NCBI GenBank assembly: GCA_959028445.1
Contig: CAUFRY010000034.1
Coordinates: 1 to 23,018, forward strand
Direction: 5' to 3'
Origin: an uncultured Collinsella sp.
GTDB lineage: Bacteria; Actinomycetota; Coriobacteriia; Coriobacteriales; Coriobacteriaceae
DNA: 23,018 bases
Part shown: positions 7,456 to 15,221 of the stretch, piece by piece
Position numbering within the stretch: position 1 is the first letter of the stretch
Layout: the number at the start of each line of letters is the position of its first letter
Position numbers and translations under genes: made by a program
The notes under the pieces: generated by a model
The model's database searches: none
Told to the model about the DNA's origin: nothing
Seen by the model: only the letters and a program-made list of their open reading frames with translations

Positions 7456-8523
7456 ATGGCGCTTCCTATGGTTTATGGCGGCCCCGGTCGGTATGTTCAG
7501 GGACCGGGGGAGCTTTCGCGCCAGGGCAGGTATTTGTCATGGTTGGGCTGCGCTGCCTATGTCTTGTTTGACCAGGGCACCGAGGATCGGCTGTGCAGGC
7601 AGATCGTCGATGGATTTCTGGATGAAGATCTAAGCGAGCCGTTCTTTAAGATTTACAACGGTCCGTGTACGGAAGATGCCGTTGTCGAAATGGCCAAGGA
7701 AGCCCGGGCCGAGTATTGCGACATGGTGGTGGGTATTGGCGGCGGCAAGATGCTGGATATCGCCAAGGCCGTTGCGTTTTATGCCGAGTTGCCGTTGTGC
7801 GTATGCCCCACGGCGGCTTCGATGGACGGTCCGTGCAGTGCGATTTCGGTGCTGTATCACGAGGATGGGTCGTTCGACCGCTACCTGATGCTCGAGAAGA
7901 ATCCAGACCTGGTCGTGGTCGATACCAACGTGGTCGCGTCAGCCCCGCTGCGTATGACGGTCGCTGGTATGGGCGATGCGCTGGCAACGTATTTCGAGGC
8001 GCGTTCGTGCGCCGCGGCGCACGGCGCCAACGAGCACGGTGGCGCGCCGGGACACTTGGCCTTGGTTGCGGCTCGCGCCTGCTACGACACGCTCATGGAG
8101 TGCGGCGTCGCTGCCAAGCGCGATCTCAAAAAGGGCCGTACATCGCCGGCAGTTGAGCGCCTGATCGAGTGCAATATTCTGCTCTCGGGCGTCGGCTTTG
8201 AGAGCGGTGGCTTGGCGTTGGCGCATGCCATCGCCAACGGTCTGACGATTCTGCCCGAGTGCAAGGCAATGCATGGCGAGGCCGTGGCATTTGGCCTGGT
8301 GGTGCAGCTGCGCCTGGAGCGTGCACCCGAGCTTGATCAGGTGCTCGAGTTTTGCCAGCGCGTTGGTCTGCCGACGACGCTCGAGGAGCTGGGCCTTGGC
8401 GAGATTTCCGATGCCGATCTGCAGAGTGTTGCAAATGCGGTCTTTAGAAACGAGCGCAATATGGCCAATGAGCAGGCCAAGGTGACCAAACAGAAGCTCG
8501 TGCAGCTCATGTGCGAGGCATAG
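7456..8523 (+). CDS. Glycerol dehydrogenase-like paralogue
   Basis: This 355-residue zinc-dependent dehydrogenase is a paralogue of the gldA product just upstream. The NAD motif GIGGGKMLDIAKA is at 93-105, and the metal ligands are D174 (GMGDALAT), H257 (LALAHAIANG) and H273 (MHGEAVAFG). The substrate loop reads ASMDGPCSAISVLY where GldA has ASTDAPCSALSVLY, and the YHGEK of GldA is MHGEA, so specificity may have shifted to another polyol. The start was set at the ATG at 7456 (MALPMVYGGPGRYVQG) because AAGGGGG lies just upstream and it aligns with the GldA N-terminus; earlier in-frame ATGs would add a non-homologous tail that overlaps the REP-like palindrome. A function beyond polyol dehydrogenase is not claimed. 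Confidence 0.88.
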   Translation: MALPMVYGGPGRYVQGPGELSRQGRYLSWLGCAAYVLFDQGTEDRLCRQIVDGFLDEDLSEPFFKIYNGPCTEDAVVEMAKEARAEYCDMVVGIGGGKMLDIAKAVAFYAELPLCVCPTAASMDGPCSAISVLYHEDGSFDRYLMLEKNPDLVVVDTNVVASAPLRMTVAGMGDALATYFEARSCAAAHGANEHGGAPGHLALVAARACYDTLMECGVAAKRDLKKGRTSPAVERLIECNILLSGVGFESGGLALAHAIANGLTILPECKAMHGEAVAFGLVVQLRLERAPELDQVLEFCQRVGLPTTLEELGLGEISDADLQSVANAVFRNERNMANEQAKVTKQKLVQLMCEA

Positions 8524-8673
8524 CTTGGCGCTTGATTGACCTTGTGCAATCGGGGCGGCGATAGGCCATGGGTTATTTCCCTCAAGGTGCACCGCGTGTA
8601 ATTTGCCCGAGGTGTGGGCCGATAGCGTATCATTATCTCTTGCTTGTTTGCACTGCTCAGGGAGGGGCCGCGC

Positions 8674-9927
8674 ATGGCGCAGGAACACGATCTGTTTGAT
8701 GACATTATCGAGATCAGCAAGGGTTTCGACTTTCTTAAAAACCCGCTTGGCGGCGTGACCGATGCGCTCGATCCGTCGGCGCCGCAGTGGAATCCTGCCG
8801 ACTACAAGGAGCGCCCGCGCGGCAACACCATTCCGTGTTTGACCTGCAAAAACGAAAAGAGCGGTTGCGCCGCGTGCATGGACGTGTGCCCGGTCAACGC
8901 TATCGAGGTCGAGGAAGACGCCATCGAGATCCTCGACTCCTGTCGCAAGTGCGGCCTGTGCGCCGCTGCCTGTCCGACCGAGGCGATCATCTCGCCGCGC
9001 CTGGCGCCTAAAAACCTGTATGACGATATCGTCTCCGCTGCTACGAGCCACGAGACCGCCTACGTCACCTGCACACGCGCCCTCAAGCGCATGCCGCGCG
9101 AAAACGAGGTCGTCGTTGCCTGCGTGGGCGATATTACGGCCGAGACCTGGTTCTCGGTACTGGCGGACTATCCCAACGTGAGCGTCTACCTGCCACTGGG
9201 CGTGTGCGATAAGTGCCGCAACACCGGTGGCGAGGACATTTTGGGCGAGGCCATTGCTACCGCCGAGGAGTGGGCGGGTACGGGCATGGGCCTGGAGGTC
9301 GACCCCAAGAGCCTCAAATGCCATAAGCGCCGCGAGTACGAGCGCAAGGAGTACATGGATAAGATTGCCCGTACAACGGGCCTGACGGTGACCAAGCTCA
9401 ATCCGGCGACGGCGGCGCTGGCCTCGGTGACGCAGAAGTTGAAGGCCCACCGTCACCAGATTACGCAGCTGGAGCGCACGCTCAACACCATGTGCGGCAC
9501 CACGACGACCAAGCGTCGCCGTACGCTTACGCACGGGCGCCAGCTGGTACTCTCGACGCTGCAAAACCATCCCGAGCTTGCCCAGAACATGCAGGTGAGC
9601 ACGCCGGAGTGCGATTTTGACAAGTGCACGTCGTGTGGCGAGTGTGTCAACGTGTGCCCCACGTTTGCCTGCGATTTGGTGGGAAGCGGTCGCTTTGCAC
9701 TGGAGTCCACGTATTGCCTAGGTTGCGGGGCCTGCGTCAAGGTGTGTCCCGAGCATGCGCTTAAGTTGGTTGAGCATGATGCATCCAACCTGGTCGTCGT
9801 CGATCCCGAGGCCGAGGAAAAGGCCGCTCAGAAGGCCAAGGCCCACGAGGAGGCCGAGAAGGTCAAGGCCGAGGCAAAGGCCAAGCTCGACAAGATGCTC
9901 GATCAGGTAGAAAAGCTCGCGGACTAG
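8674..9927 (+). CDS. Four-cluster 4Fe-4S electron-transfer protein, function unknown
   Basis: This 417-residue cytoplasmic protein has two ferredoxin-type pairs of cluster motifs: C55/C58/C65/C68/C72 (non-standard spacing) with C90/C93/C96/C100 near the N-terminus, and C318/C321/C324/C328 with C348/C351/C354/C358 near the C-terminus. Between them, residues 125-220 hold further cysteines (C133, C150, C178, C181, C216) in VVVACVGDITAETWF and LPLGVCDKCRN, a pattern faintly like the MvhD/heterodisulfide-reductase delta fold. The last 40 residues are a charged A/E/K-rich likely coiled coil. The start at 8674 has GGGAGGGG eight bases upstream. A weak TTGCCC-19-TATCAT (8603-8633) could be its promoter. 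It may pass electrons to or from a dehydrogenase or reductase; the partner is not in the window. Confidence 0.85.
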   Translation: MAQEHDLFDDIIEISKGFDFLKNPLGGVTDALDPSAPQWNPADYKERPRGNTIPCLTCKNEKSGCAACMDVCPVNAIEVEEDAIEILDSCRKCGLCAAACPTEAIISPRLAPKNLYDDIVSAATSHETAYVTCTRALKRMPRENEVVVACVGDITAETWFSVLADYPNVSVYLPLGVCDKCRNTGGEDILGEAIATAEEWAGTGMGLEVDPKSLKCHKRREYERKEYMDKIARTTGLTVTKLNPATAALASVTQKLKAHRHQITQLERTLNTMCGTTTTKRRRTLTHGRQLVLSTLQNHPELAQNMQVSTPECDFDKCTSCGECVNVCPTFACDLVGSGRFALESTYCLGCGACVKVCPEHALKLVEHDASNLVVVDPEAEEKAAQKAKAHEEAEKVKAEAKAKLDKMLDQVEKLAD

Positions 9928-9954
9928 TCAGCGAGCTCTATCTCTGCTTCATTT

Positions 9955-9998
9955 GCGCCGCCGCGGTGTCCGGATTCGCCCGGATGCTGCGGCGGCGC
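9955..9998. other. GC-rich hairpin before ychF
   Basis: A 10-bp inverted repeat GCGCCGCCGC/GCGGCGGCGC (9955-9964 and 9989-9998) encloses a smaller stem TCCGG/CCGGA. It starts 27 bp after the iron-sulfur gene. No T-run follows; instead TATACT (9999-10004) abuts it, which could be the -10 of the ychF promoter. It could act as a Rho-independent-like stop for the upstream gene or influence the ychF promoter. Confidence 0.55.
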
Positions 9999-10041
9999 TA
10001 TACTTATGCAGTTTGAAGTACCTGTACCAAAAGGAGCTGTC

Positions 10042-11118
10042 GTGTCCCTTTCCATCGGTATCGTGGGCCTGCCCAACGTGGGCAAGTCGACGCTGTTCAC
10101 CGCGCTTACCAAAAAGACCGGCCTTGCCGCCAACTACCCGTTTGCCACGATCGACCCCAACGTGGGTATCGTCGATGTGCCCGATAGCCGCCTGCAAAAG
10201 CTCGCCGACATCGTCAACCCCGGCCGCATTGTGCCGGCTACGGTCGAGTTTGTCGACATCGCTGGCCTGGTGAAGGGTGCCAACGAGGGCGAGGGCCTGG
10301 GCAACCAGTTCTTGGCCAACATTCGAGAGACCGACGCTATCTGCGAGGTCGTGCGCTACTTTAAGGACCCCAACGTCATGCGTGAGGTGGGCCGCACGGG
10401 CGAGTTCGTCGACCCCGCCGGTGACGCCGATACCATCATGACCGAGCTCATCCTGGCCGACATGGGCACGCTCGAGAAGCAGCTGCCCAAGCTCGAGAAG
10501 GAGGCCAAGCGCGATAAGGAGCTCATGCCCAAGTTCGAGGTGGCCAAGCGCCTGCTTGCCTGGCTCAACGAGGGCAAGCGCGCCGCATCCATGGAGATGA
10601 CTGACGAGGAGCGTGCCGCCGCCAAGGGCCTGTTCCTGCTCACCATGAAGCCCATCCTGTATGTGGCCAACGTGGACGAGGATATGCTTAACGAGGACCT
10701 GGCGCCCATCGATGGCGTCAAGCCGCTGCCCATCTGCGCCAAGATTGAGGCCGAGCTTTCCGAGCTCGATCCCGAGGACGCCGCCGACTACCTGGAGAGC
10801 CTGGGCCTGGAGCAGCCCGGTCTGGACGTGCTCGCGCAGGCAGCTTACAAGCTGCTCGGCCTGCAGTCGTTCTTTACGGCTGGCGAGATGGAGGTCAAGG
10901 CCTGGACGGTTCGTCAGGGCGCGACCGCTCCGCAGGCTGCCGGTGTCATCCATACCGACTTTGAGCGCGGCTTTATTAAGGCCGAGGTCATTGGCTACGA
11001 CGACTACATCGAGCTCGGCGGCGAGCAGGGCGCCAAGGCCGCCGGCAAGCTGCGTATTGAGGGCAAGGACTATGTCATGGCCGATGGCGACGTCGTGCAC
11101 TTCCGCTTTAACGTGTAA
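10042..11118 (+). CDS. ychF: Ribosome-associated ATPase YchF
   Basis: This 358-residue Obg-family P-loop protein binds ribosomes and, unlike most relatives, prefers ATP. It has the G1 loop GLPNVGKST at 9-17, NYPFATIDPN at 31-40, the G3 motif DIAGLVKGA at 72-80, and NVDE at 210-213 in place of the GTP-specifying NKxD, which fits ATP use. A coiled-coil stretch (about 140-180) and the C-terminal TGS domain (about 276-358, ending VVHFRFNV) are in place; E. coli YchF has 363 residues. The start is GTG at 10042 with AAGGAG five bases upstream; an ATG at 10006 would add twelve residues before a domain that normally begins at the P-loop. The DUF1648 gene follows 11 bp later and is probably co-transcribed. 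Confidence 0.95.
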   Translation: MSLSIGIVGLPNVGKSTLFTALTKKTGLAANYPFATIDPNVGIVDVPDSRLQKLADIVNPGRIVPATVEFVDIAGLVKGANEGEGLGNQFLANIRETDAICEVVRYFKDPNVMREVGRTGEFVDPAGDADTIMTELILADMGTLEKQLPKLEKEAKRDKELMPKFEVAKRLLAWLNEGKRAASMEMTDEERAAAKGLFLLTMKPILYVANVDEDMLNEDLAPIDGVKPLPICAKIEAELSELDPEDAADYLESLGLEQPGLDVLAQAAYKLLGLQSFFTAGEMEVKAWTVRQGATAPQAAGVIHTDFERGFIKAEVIGYDDYIELGGEQGAKAAGKLRIEGKDYVMADGDVVHFRFNV

Positions 11119-11129
11119 GGACGACGCAT

Positions 11130-11513
11130 ATGTTTAAATATGGCAAAAAAGCTGGCTACATGGGTATTACGCTGCTCGTACTTGCGGTGATTCCGCTGGT
11201 GGTCGCAGCGTGTGTTATCCCCAACATTGGTCCCGAGGTGGCAACGAAGTTTAATGCCGCCGGCGAGGCGACGCGCTGGGGCAAGAGCTACGAGCTGCTG
11301 GCATTGCCGGTGCTCAATCTACTGCTGAGCGTGGCGACGTACTTTACGGCGGGACGCCAGGCAAAGAACAATGATGACTCCGCCGCCATGGCGCGCATCG
11401 TGTGCGAGCGCTACCTGCGTAACGGTTGCATCACGGGTGTGTTCCTCAACGTGATCAACGTCTACTTTATGTATTCGGCGATTACCGGTATGGGCTTTGG
11501 CCTGGGCTTTTAG
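11130..11513 (+). CDS. DUF1648-type small membrane protein
   Basis: This 127-residue protein has three predicted membrane spans (about 10-33, 55-73 and 97-120). Between the first two is the DUF1648-like stretch PEVATKFNAAGEATRWGKS (IPxHFNxxGxPDxWGSK in the family), and LALPVLNLLLS follows. DUF1648 domains occur in SdpI-like immunity and sensor membrane proteins; nothing here shows which role applies. AAGGA lies ten bases before the ATG. It is 11 bp behind ychF, so it is likely in the same transcript. The following gene converges from the other strand with a 9-bp gap. Confidence 0.82.
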   Translation: MFKYGKKAGYMGITLLVLAVIPLVVAACVIPNIGPEVATKFNAAGEATRWGKSYELLALPVLNLLLSVATYFTAGRQAKNNDDSAAMARIVCERYLRNGCITGVFLNVINVYFMYSAITGMGFGLGF

Positions 11514-11522
11514 CTTGCGCCT

Positions 11523-11912
11523 TTAGGCAACGAGCCTGCAAGCATATTCGATGGCTGCTGCGAGGCCGCCGCTCGATCGTGGTTGAAAGACTACATCGGC
11601 GGCGGCCTCGTTTTCGTATCCGGCACCGCGAAGGCAGAGCGCGACGCCGGCTTCCAAAAGGAGCGACAGACCGCGCTGGCTGGTTGCGATTACGGCAGCC
11701 TGATTGAGCGAGCAGCTGTGCGCTTGGCATTGGATGGCAAGTTCACCTTGCGCCGGGCAAGGGACCAGAACGGCGGCGACGCGACTTGATAGCAATGCAA
11801 ATGCTGTGCGCTCATCGGGCGAAAGACATTCTGCTTCAACGACGACGAGCTTGGGCGGTGCGCTGTTTGTACGAAGCGTGGCTCGGTACGTGCGGACCGA
11901 AGAACCCGACAT
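11523..11912 (-). CDS. Small protein with a HAD-hydrolase-like C-terminal tail, probably degenerate
   Basis: This is a 129-residue protein. I placed the start at the ATG at 11912 (MSGSSVRTYRAT) because AGGAG lies six bases upstream. The last 60 residues (AVIATSQRGLSLLLEAGVAL to AADVVFQPRSSGGLAAAIE) resemble the end of Cof/HAD-IIB phosphatases, where a GDxxND motif precedes the alanine-rich tail, but the acidic GD/ND residues are missing and no N-terminal DxD motif exists. It is thus either a non-catalytic remnant or an unrelated small protein. Its 5' side faces the XRE regulator gene, and a 24-bp palindrome lies 24 bp upstream of its start. Confidence 0.6.
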   Translation of the reverse strand: MSGSSVRTYRATLRTNSAPPKLVVVEAECLSPDERTAFALLSSRVAAVLVPCPAQGELAIQCQAHSCSLNQAAVIATSQRGLSLLLEAGVALCLRGAGYENEAAADVVFQPRSSGGLAAAIEYACRLVA

Positions 11913-11935
11913 AGAAAACTCCTGTGTATTCGGCA

Positions 11936-11959
11936 AAACGTAAACTATAGTTTACGTTT
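11936..11959. promoter_or_regulatory. Perfect 24-bp palindrome, likely operator
   Basis: All 24 bases are self-complementary about a centre between 11947 and 11948. The inner part is AAACTATAGTTT and the outer arms are AAACGT and ACGTTT. It lies between the divergent HAD-tail gene and the XRE regulator gene, the usual place for an autoregulated operator. The ACTATAGT centre recalls sites of restriction-modification controller (C) proteins, but the half-site spacing differs. Confidence 0.75.
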
Positions 11960-11988
11960 ATGTTAGGCTCCATTTCAAACTCGGCTGC

Positions 11989-12207
11989 ATGGACGAACGT
12001 GCGAAACAGATTCTTGGCAGGCGGGTCGAAGAGACACGCAGAGACCTTGGTATCTCCAAGGTTGATTTTTGTGTGGCGACAGGAATCAGCCGACCCTACC
12101 TCGACCGAATCGAAGATGGGACGGCAAACTTCACGCTCAAGGTTCTATTTAAGATCGCGCCCGCACTCGGCATGACGGTGTCAGAGCTTCTCGAGGGTAT
12201 CGAATAG
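11989..12207 (+). CDS. Small XRE-family transcriptional regulator
   Basis: This 72-residue protein is essentially one HTH_3 domain. RRVEETRRDLGISKVDFCVA forms helices 1-2, and TGISRPYLDRIEDGTANFTL (31-50) holds the recognition helix and turn, ending LGMTVSELLEGIE. Its size and the R-x-Y-L-x-x-I-E-x-G pattern resemble C-type controller proteins and small phage repressors. No Shine-Dalgarno precedes the ATG at 11989, so the start is less sure or the transcript has a short leader. The perfect 24-bp palindrome 29 bp upstream is the obvious candidate for its own operator. No restriction or methylase gene is nearby. It converges on ansA with a 22-bp gap. Confidence 0.85.
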   Translation: MDERAKQILGRRVEETRRDLGISKVDFCVATGISRPYLDRIEDGTANFTLKVLFKIAPALGMTVSELLEGIE

Positions 12208-12229
12208 GGGATACTCGTCGACAACTGAA

Positions 12230-13243
12230 TTACGCCATCGGGATGCGGTCGTGGTTGACTTGGCTGTAGAACAGGCGCTGAATCTCGGCCGCATCACGTG
12301 ACTGGCCGAGCGCCCACATGGTTTTGGCCACGAGCGTCTCGGTGGTCATGTCGTCGCCGCGCAAAATACCCGGATGATCGGCGTAAGCTCGGCCGACCTC
12401 ATAAACGCCCAGATCGAGGCCCTCTTCGGGGACCTGCGTGGTCATAACGACGGTGCGACCCGAACCGACCCAGCGAAAAATCGCCTCCTGGAATGACTCG
12501 CCGGACTCACCAAACTCGGGAATACCGCCAATGCCAAAGGTCTCAAGAATTACAGCATCGTAGCTATCGGCAAGGGCGTCCAGGATACCCGGGTTCACGC
12601 CGGGTGTAAGCTTGAGGACAAACACGCGCGGGTCAATACTGTCGTAGAAATGAACTGGGCTCTCATTCTGGTGAGTGCCGTGAAGCCCGTTGCGCACAAT
12701 GCGGTCGTTGCGGATGTAGGCAATGGGCGGATAGTTGACGCTAATGAACGCGTTAAAGCTCATGGTGCGCTGTTTGCGGGCGCGCGTGCCGGCAATGGCT
12801 ACGCCGCCAAACACGATCGAGACGTCGTGCGAGTGCTCGTCGAGCGCATAGAGCAGGCTCTGGTACAGATTAAGTTTGGCATCAGTAAAAGGGTTGCCCA
12901 TGGGCTTTTGCGAGCCGGTGAGCACGATGGGCTTGGGGCTGTCCTGGATCAGATAGGAAAGCGCTGCTGCGGTGTAGCTCATAGTGTCCGTGCCGTGTAG
13001 GATCACAAAGCCGTCGTGGTCGGCATAGCCTTCGACGATGACATCGCGGATGCGCATCCAGTCGCTCGGGCGCATATTGGTGCTGTCGATGTTCATGGGC
13101 TGCACGACGTCGAGCTCGCAGAGGCCCGAGATTTCGGGGACGCTCTGGGCGAGCTCCTCACCGGTCAGGGCGGGGGAGAGGCCGTTGCCGTCCTCGGTCG
13201 ATGCGATGGTGCCGCCCGTGGCGATGAGAAGGATGCGCTTCAT
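12230..13243 (-). CDS. ansA: Cytoplasmic type I L-asparaginase
   Basis: This 337-residue enzyme should hydrolyse L-asparagine to aspartate and ammonia; E. coli AnsA has 338 residues. The first catalytic threonine T12 is in ATGGTIAST (8-16). The second site HGTDTM (83-88) gives T85 and D86, and K157 in TRARKQRTMSF (153-163) is the likely lysine of the catalytic triad. IDSTNMRPSDW at 52-62 lines the substrate pocket. There is no signal peptide, which fits the low-affinity cytoplasmic type I class. AGGA lies eight bases before the ATG. The gene is monocistronic by its setting, converging with the XRE gene and diverging from guaA across 269 bp. Confidence 0.93.
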   Translation of the reverse strand: MKRILLIATGGTIASTEDGNGLSPALTGEELAQSVPEISGLCELDVVQPMNIDSTNMRPSDWMRIRDVIVEGYADHDGFVILHGTDTMSYTAAALSYLIQDSPKPIVLTGSQKPMGNPFTDAKLNLYQSLLYALDEHSHDVSIVFGGVAIAGTRARKQRTMSFNAFISVNYPPIAYIRNDRIVRNGLHGTHQNESPVHFYDSIDPRVFVLKLTPGVNPGILDALADSYDAVILETFGIGGIPEFGESGESFQEAIFRWVGSGRTVVMTTQVPEEGLDLGVYEVGRAYADHPGILRGDDMTTETLVAKTMWALGQSRDAAEIQRLFYSQVNHDRIPMA

Positions 13244-13512
13244 GCTGGTATTCCTATCGTATTTGTCGCCGCAAGGGCGGAGTCGTTCGGCAGTATTGTG
13301 GCACAGGGCGTCTAATGTTCAAACGTATTACATCATCTGTAACGTTTGGTAACACTTCAATTGCTGGCAAATAGGGGCCCAGGTCGTGCGTTTGCCGTGC
13401 GCTGATGGCTGCGAGGGACGAGAAACCACATATAAACGTGTACACTATGGAAGTTATTTTCGTTCATTCACGCGGGTGGGCACCGGCTCCCCGCCAACAA
13501 GAGGGGGAAACC
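13244..13512. promoter_or_regulatory. Divergent ansA-guaA intergenic region
   Basis: It holds an imperfect inverted repeat AAACGTATTAC/GTAACGTTT (13321-13331 and 13339-13347) about 80 bp upstream of ansA, a possible operator. TACACT (13441-13446) is a possible -10 for guaA without a good -35. No purine-riboswitch core was recognised in the guaA leader. Confidence 0.4.
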
Positions 13513-15111
13513 ATGGATCAAAAGGCTTCCGCAAAGGTCCTCGTACTCGACTTTGGTGCGCAGTACGGTCAGCTCATTGCCCGTCGCGTCCGCGACCTCA
13601 ACGTGTATTCCGAGATCGTTCCCTGCGACATCTCGGCCGACGAGATTCGCGAGATGAACGCCTCTGCGCTCATCCTTTCCGGCGGCCCGGCTTCTGTGTA
13701 TGCCGAGGACGCTCCGTCCATCGACCCCGCCATCTTTGACCTGGGCCTTCCCGTCCTAGGCTTCTGCTACGGTCATCAGATCACGGCCGTGACGCTCGGT
13801 GGCAAGGTCGGCCACTCCGAGGTGGGCGAGTATGGCCGCGCCACCATCACGCGCACGGCAGGCGCCAAGCTCTTTAACTCCACGCCCATGGAGCAGACCG
13901 TGTGGATGAGCCACCGCGATGCCGTCTCCGAGGTGCCCGAGGGCTTTACCGTTACCGCCAGCACCGACGTGTGCCCGGTTGCCGCCATGGAGTGCGTCGA
14001 GCGCAAGATCTTCACCACGCAGTTCCACCCCGAGGTCAAGCATTCCGAGTACGGTCAGCAGCTGCTGAGCAACTTCCTGTTTGAGATCTGTGGCCTGGAG
14101 CCCAACTGGAGCATGGACAACCTGGTCGAGACCATGACGGCAGACTTCCGCGAGAAGGTCGGCGACGACCGCGTGATTCTGGCCCTGTCCGGCGGCGTCG
14201 ACTCCTCCGTCGTGGCTGCGCTGGGCGCTCGCGCCGTGGGCAAGCAGATGACCTGCGTGTTCATCAACCACGGTCTGCTGCGCAAGGGCGAGCCCGAGCA
14301 GGTGGAGGAGGTCTTCACCAAGCAGTTCGACGTCGACTTTATTCACGTTCACGCCGAGGATCGCTATGCCGAGCTTCTGGCCGGCGTGACCGAGCCCGAG
14401 GAGAAGCGCCGCATCATCGGTACGCAGTTCTGGAAAGAGTTCTTCGCCGTGGCGCAGCAGCTCGAGACCGATGGCAAGCCGGTCAAGTATCTGGCTCAGG
14501 GCACCATCTACCCCGACATCATCGAGTCCGGCGCTCGCAAGACGGGCGGCAAGACGGCCACCATCAAGAGCCATCACAACCTGATCCCGTTCCCCGAGGG
14601 CGTACACTTCGACCTCATTGAGCCGCTCGACCACTTCTTTAAGGACGAGGTCCGCGCGCTTGGTCTGGCACTGGGCCTGCCGGGTCACATCGTGTTCCGC
14701 CAGCCTTTCCCGGGCCCGGGTCTGGCCATCCGCATCATCGGCGCGGTCGACAAGGAGAAGCTCGAGATCCTCAAGAACGCCGACGCTATCGTGCGCGAGG
14801 AGCTCGATGCCTACAACCAGCGCCTGTTTGAGCAGACCGGTGAGCGCAACTCCGAGCACAGCTGCTGGCAGTATTTCGCGGTCCTGCCCGACATCAAGTC
14901 CGTCGGCGTTATGGGCGACGAGCGCACCTATCAGCGCCCGATCATCCTGCGTGCCGTCGAGTCCAGCGATGCCATGACCGCCGACTGGGCCAAGCTGCCC
15001 TACGACGTGCTGGCCCGCATTTCCGGCCGCATCGTGGCCGAGGTTCCCGGCGCCAACCGCGTGTGCTACGACATCACGTCCAAGCCGCCCGCGACCATCG
15101 AGTGGGAGTAA
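13513..15111 (+). CDS. guaA: GMP synthase (glutamine-hydrolysing)
   Basis: This 532-residue enzyme converts XMP, ATP and glutamine to GMP, the last step of guanine nucleotide synthesis. The class I glutaminase domain (about 8-195) has the triad C85 in GFCYGHQ, H172 and E174 in QFHPEVKHSEYG. The ATP pyrophosphatase domain has the P-loop LSGGVDSS at 225-232, and the C-terminal dimerisation domain ends RVCYDITSKPPATIEWE, the normal GuaA terminus. E. coli GuaA has 525 residues. The start is ATG 13513, preceded by GAGGGGG; earlier in-frame codons lack family similarity. The gene stands alone and ends in a long terminator. Its 3' end is a known integration site of genomic islands, and gene-sparse accessory DNA begins right behind it here. 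Confidence 0.97.
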   Translation: MDQKASAKVLVLDFGAQYGQLIARRVRDLNVYSEIVPCDISADEIREMNASALILSGGPASVYAEDAPSIDPAIFDLGLPVLGFCYGHQITAVTLGGKVGHSEVGEYGRATITRTAGAKLFNSTPMEQTVWMSHRDAVSEVPEGFTVTASTDVCPVAAMECVERKIFTTQFHPEVKHSEYGQQLLSNFLFEICGLEPNWSMDNLVETMTADFREKVGDDRVILALSGGVDSSVVAALGARAVGKQMTCVFINHGLLRKGEPEQVEEVFTKQFDVDFIHVHAEDRYAELLAGVTEPEEKRRIIGTQFWKEFFAVAQQLETDGKPVKYLAQGTIYPDIIESGARKTGGKTATIKSHHNLIPFPEGVHFDLIEPLDHFFKDEVRALGLALGLPGHIVFRQPFPGPGLAIRIIGAVDKEKLEILKNADAIVREELDAYNQRLFEQTGERNSEHSCWQYFAVLPDIKSVGVMGDERTYQRPIILRAVESSDAMTADWAKLPYDVLARISGRIVAEVPGANRVCYDITSKPPATIEWE

Positions 15112-15155
15112 CATCCGCACATTATTGTAAGGTTCATTTAGTAGCCTGATTTTTC

Positions 15156-15221
15156 ATCCAGTGGCTTCATTTAGACAGGTTTTTCACCTGGTAAACCTGC
15201 AAGCCACTGGATTTCTTTTTT
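15156..15221 (+). terminator. Two-tier terminator after guaA
   Basis: A perfect 12-bp outer stem ATCCAGTGGCTT/AAGCCACTGGAT (15156-15167 and 15201-15212) encloses a second 7-bp stem CAGGTTT/AAACCTG (15176-15182 and 15193-15199). ATTTCTTTTTT follows. The stem and T-run fit strong termination, though the long arms are unusual. Confidence 0.85.

Noticed and set aside
7939..9570. A 543-codon open frame on the minus strand across the dehydrogenase and iron-sulfur genes
   Set aside because: It is a shadow of GC-rich plus-strand genes with clear families; its product is low-complexity, rich in R, A and L, with no start-site support.
11936..12207. A restriction-modification system around the C-protein-like regulator
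   Set aside because: No methylase or endonuclease gene occurs in the window; neighbours are a HAD-tail-like gene and ansA.
13244..13512. A purine riboswitch in the guaA leader
   Set aside because: The conserved three-way junction core of purine riboswitches was not found in the 269-bp leader.
13756..15120. A 454-codon minus-strand frame opposite guaA
   Set aside because: guaA on the plus strand is unmistakable; the antisense product is repetitive and H/G/L-rich with no known domain.
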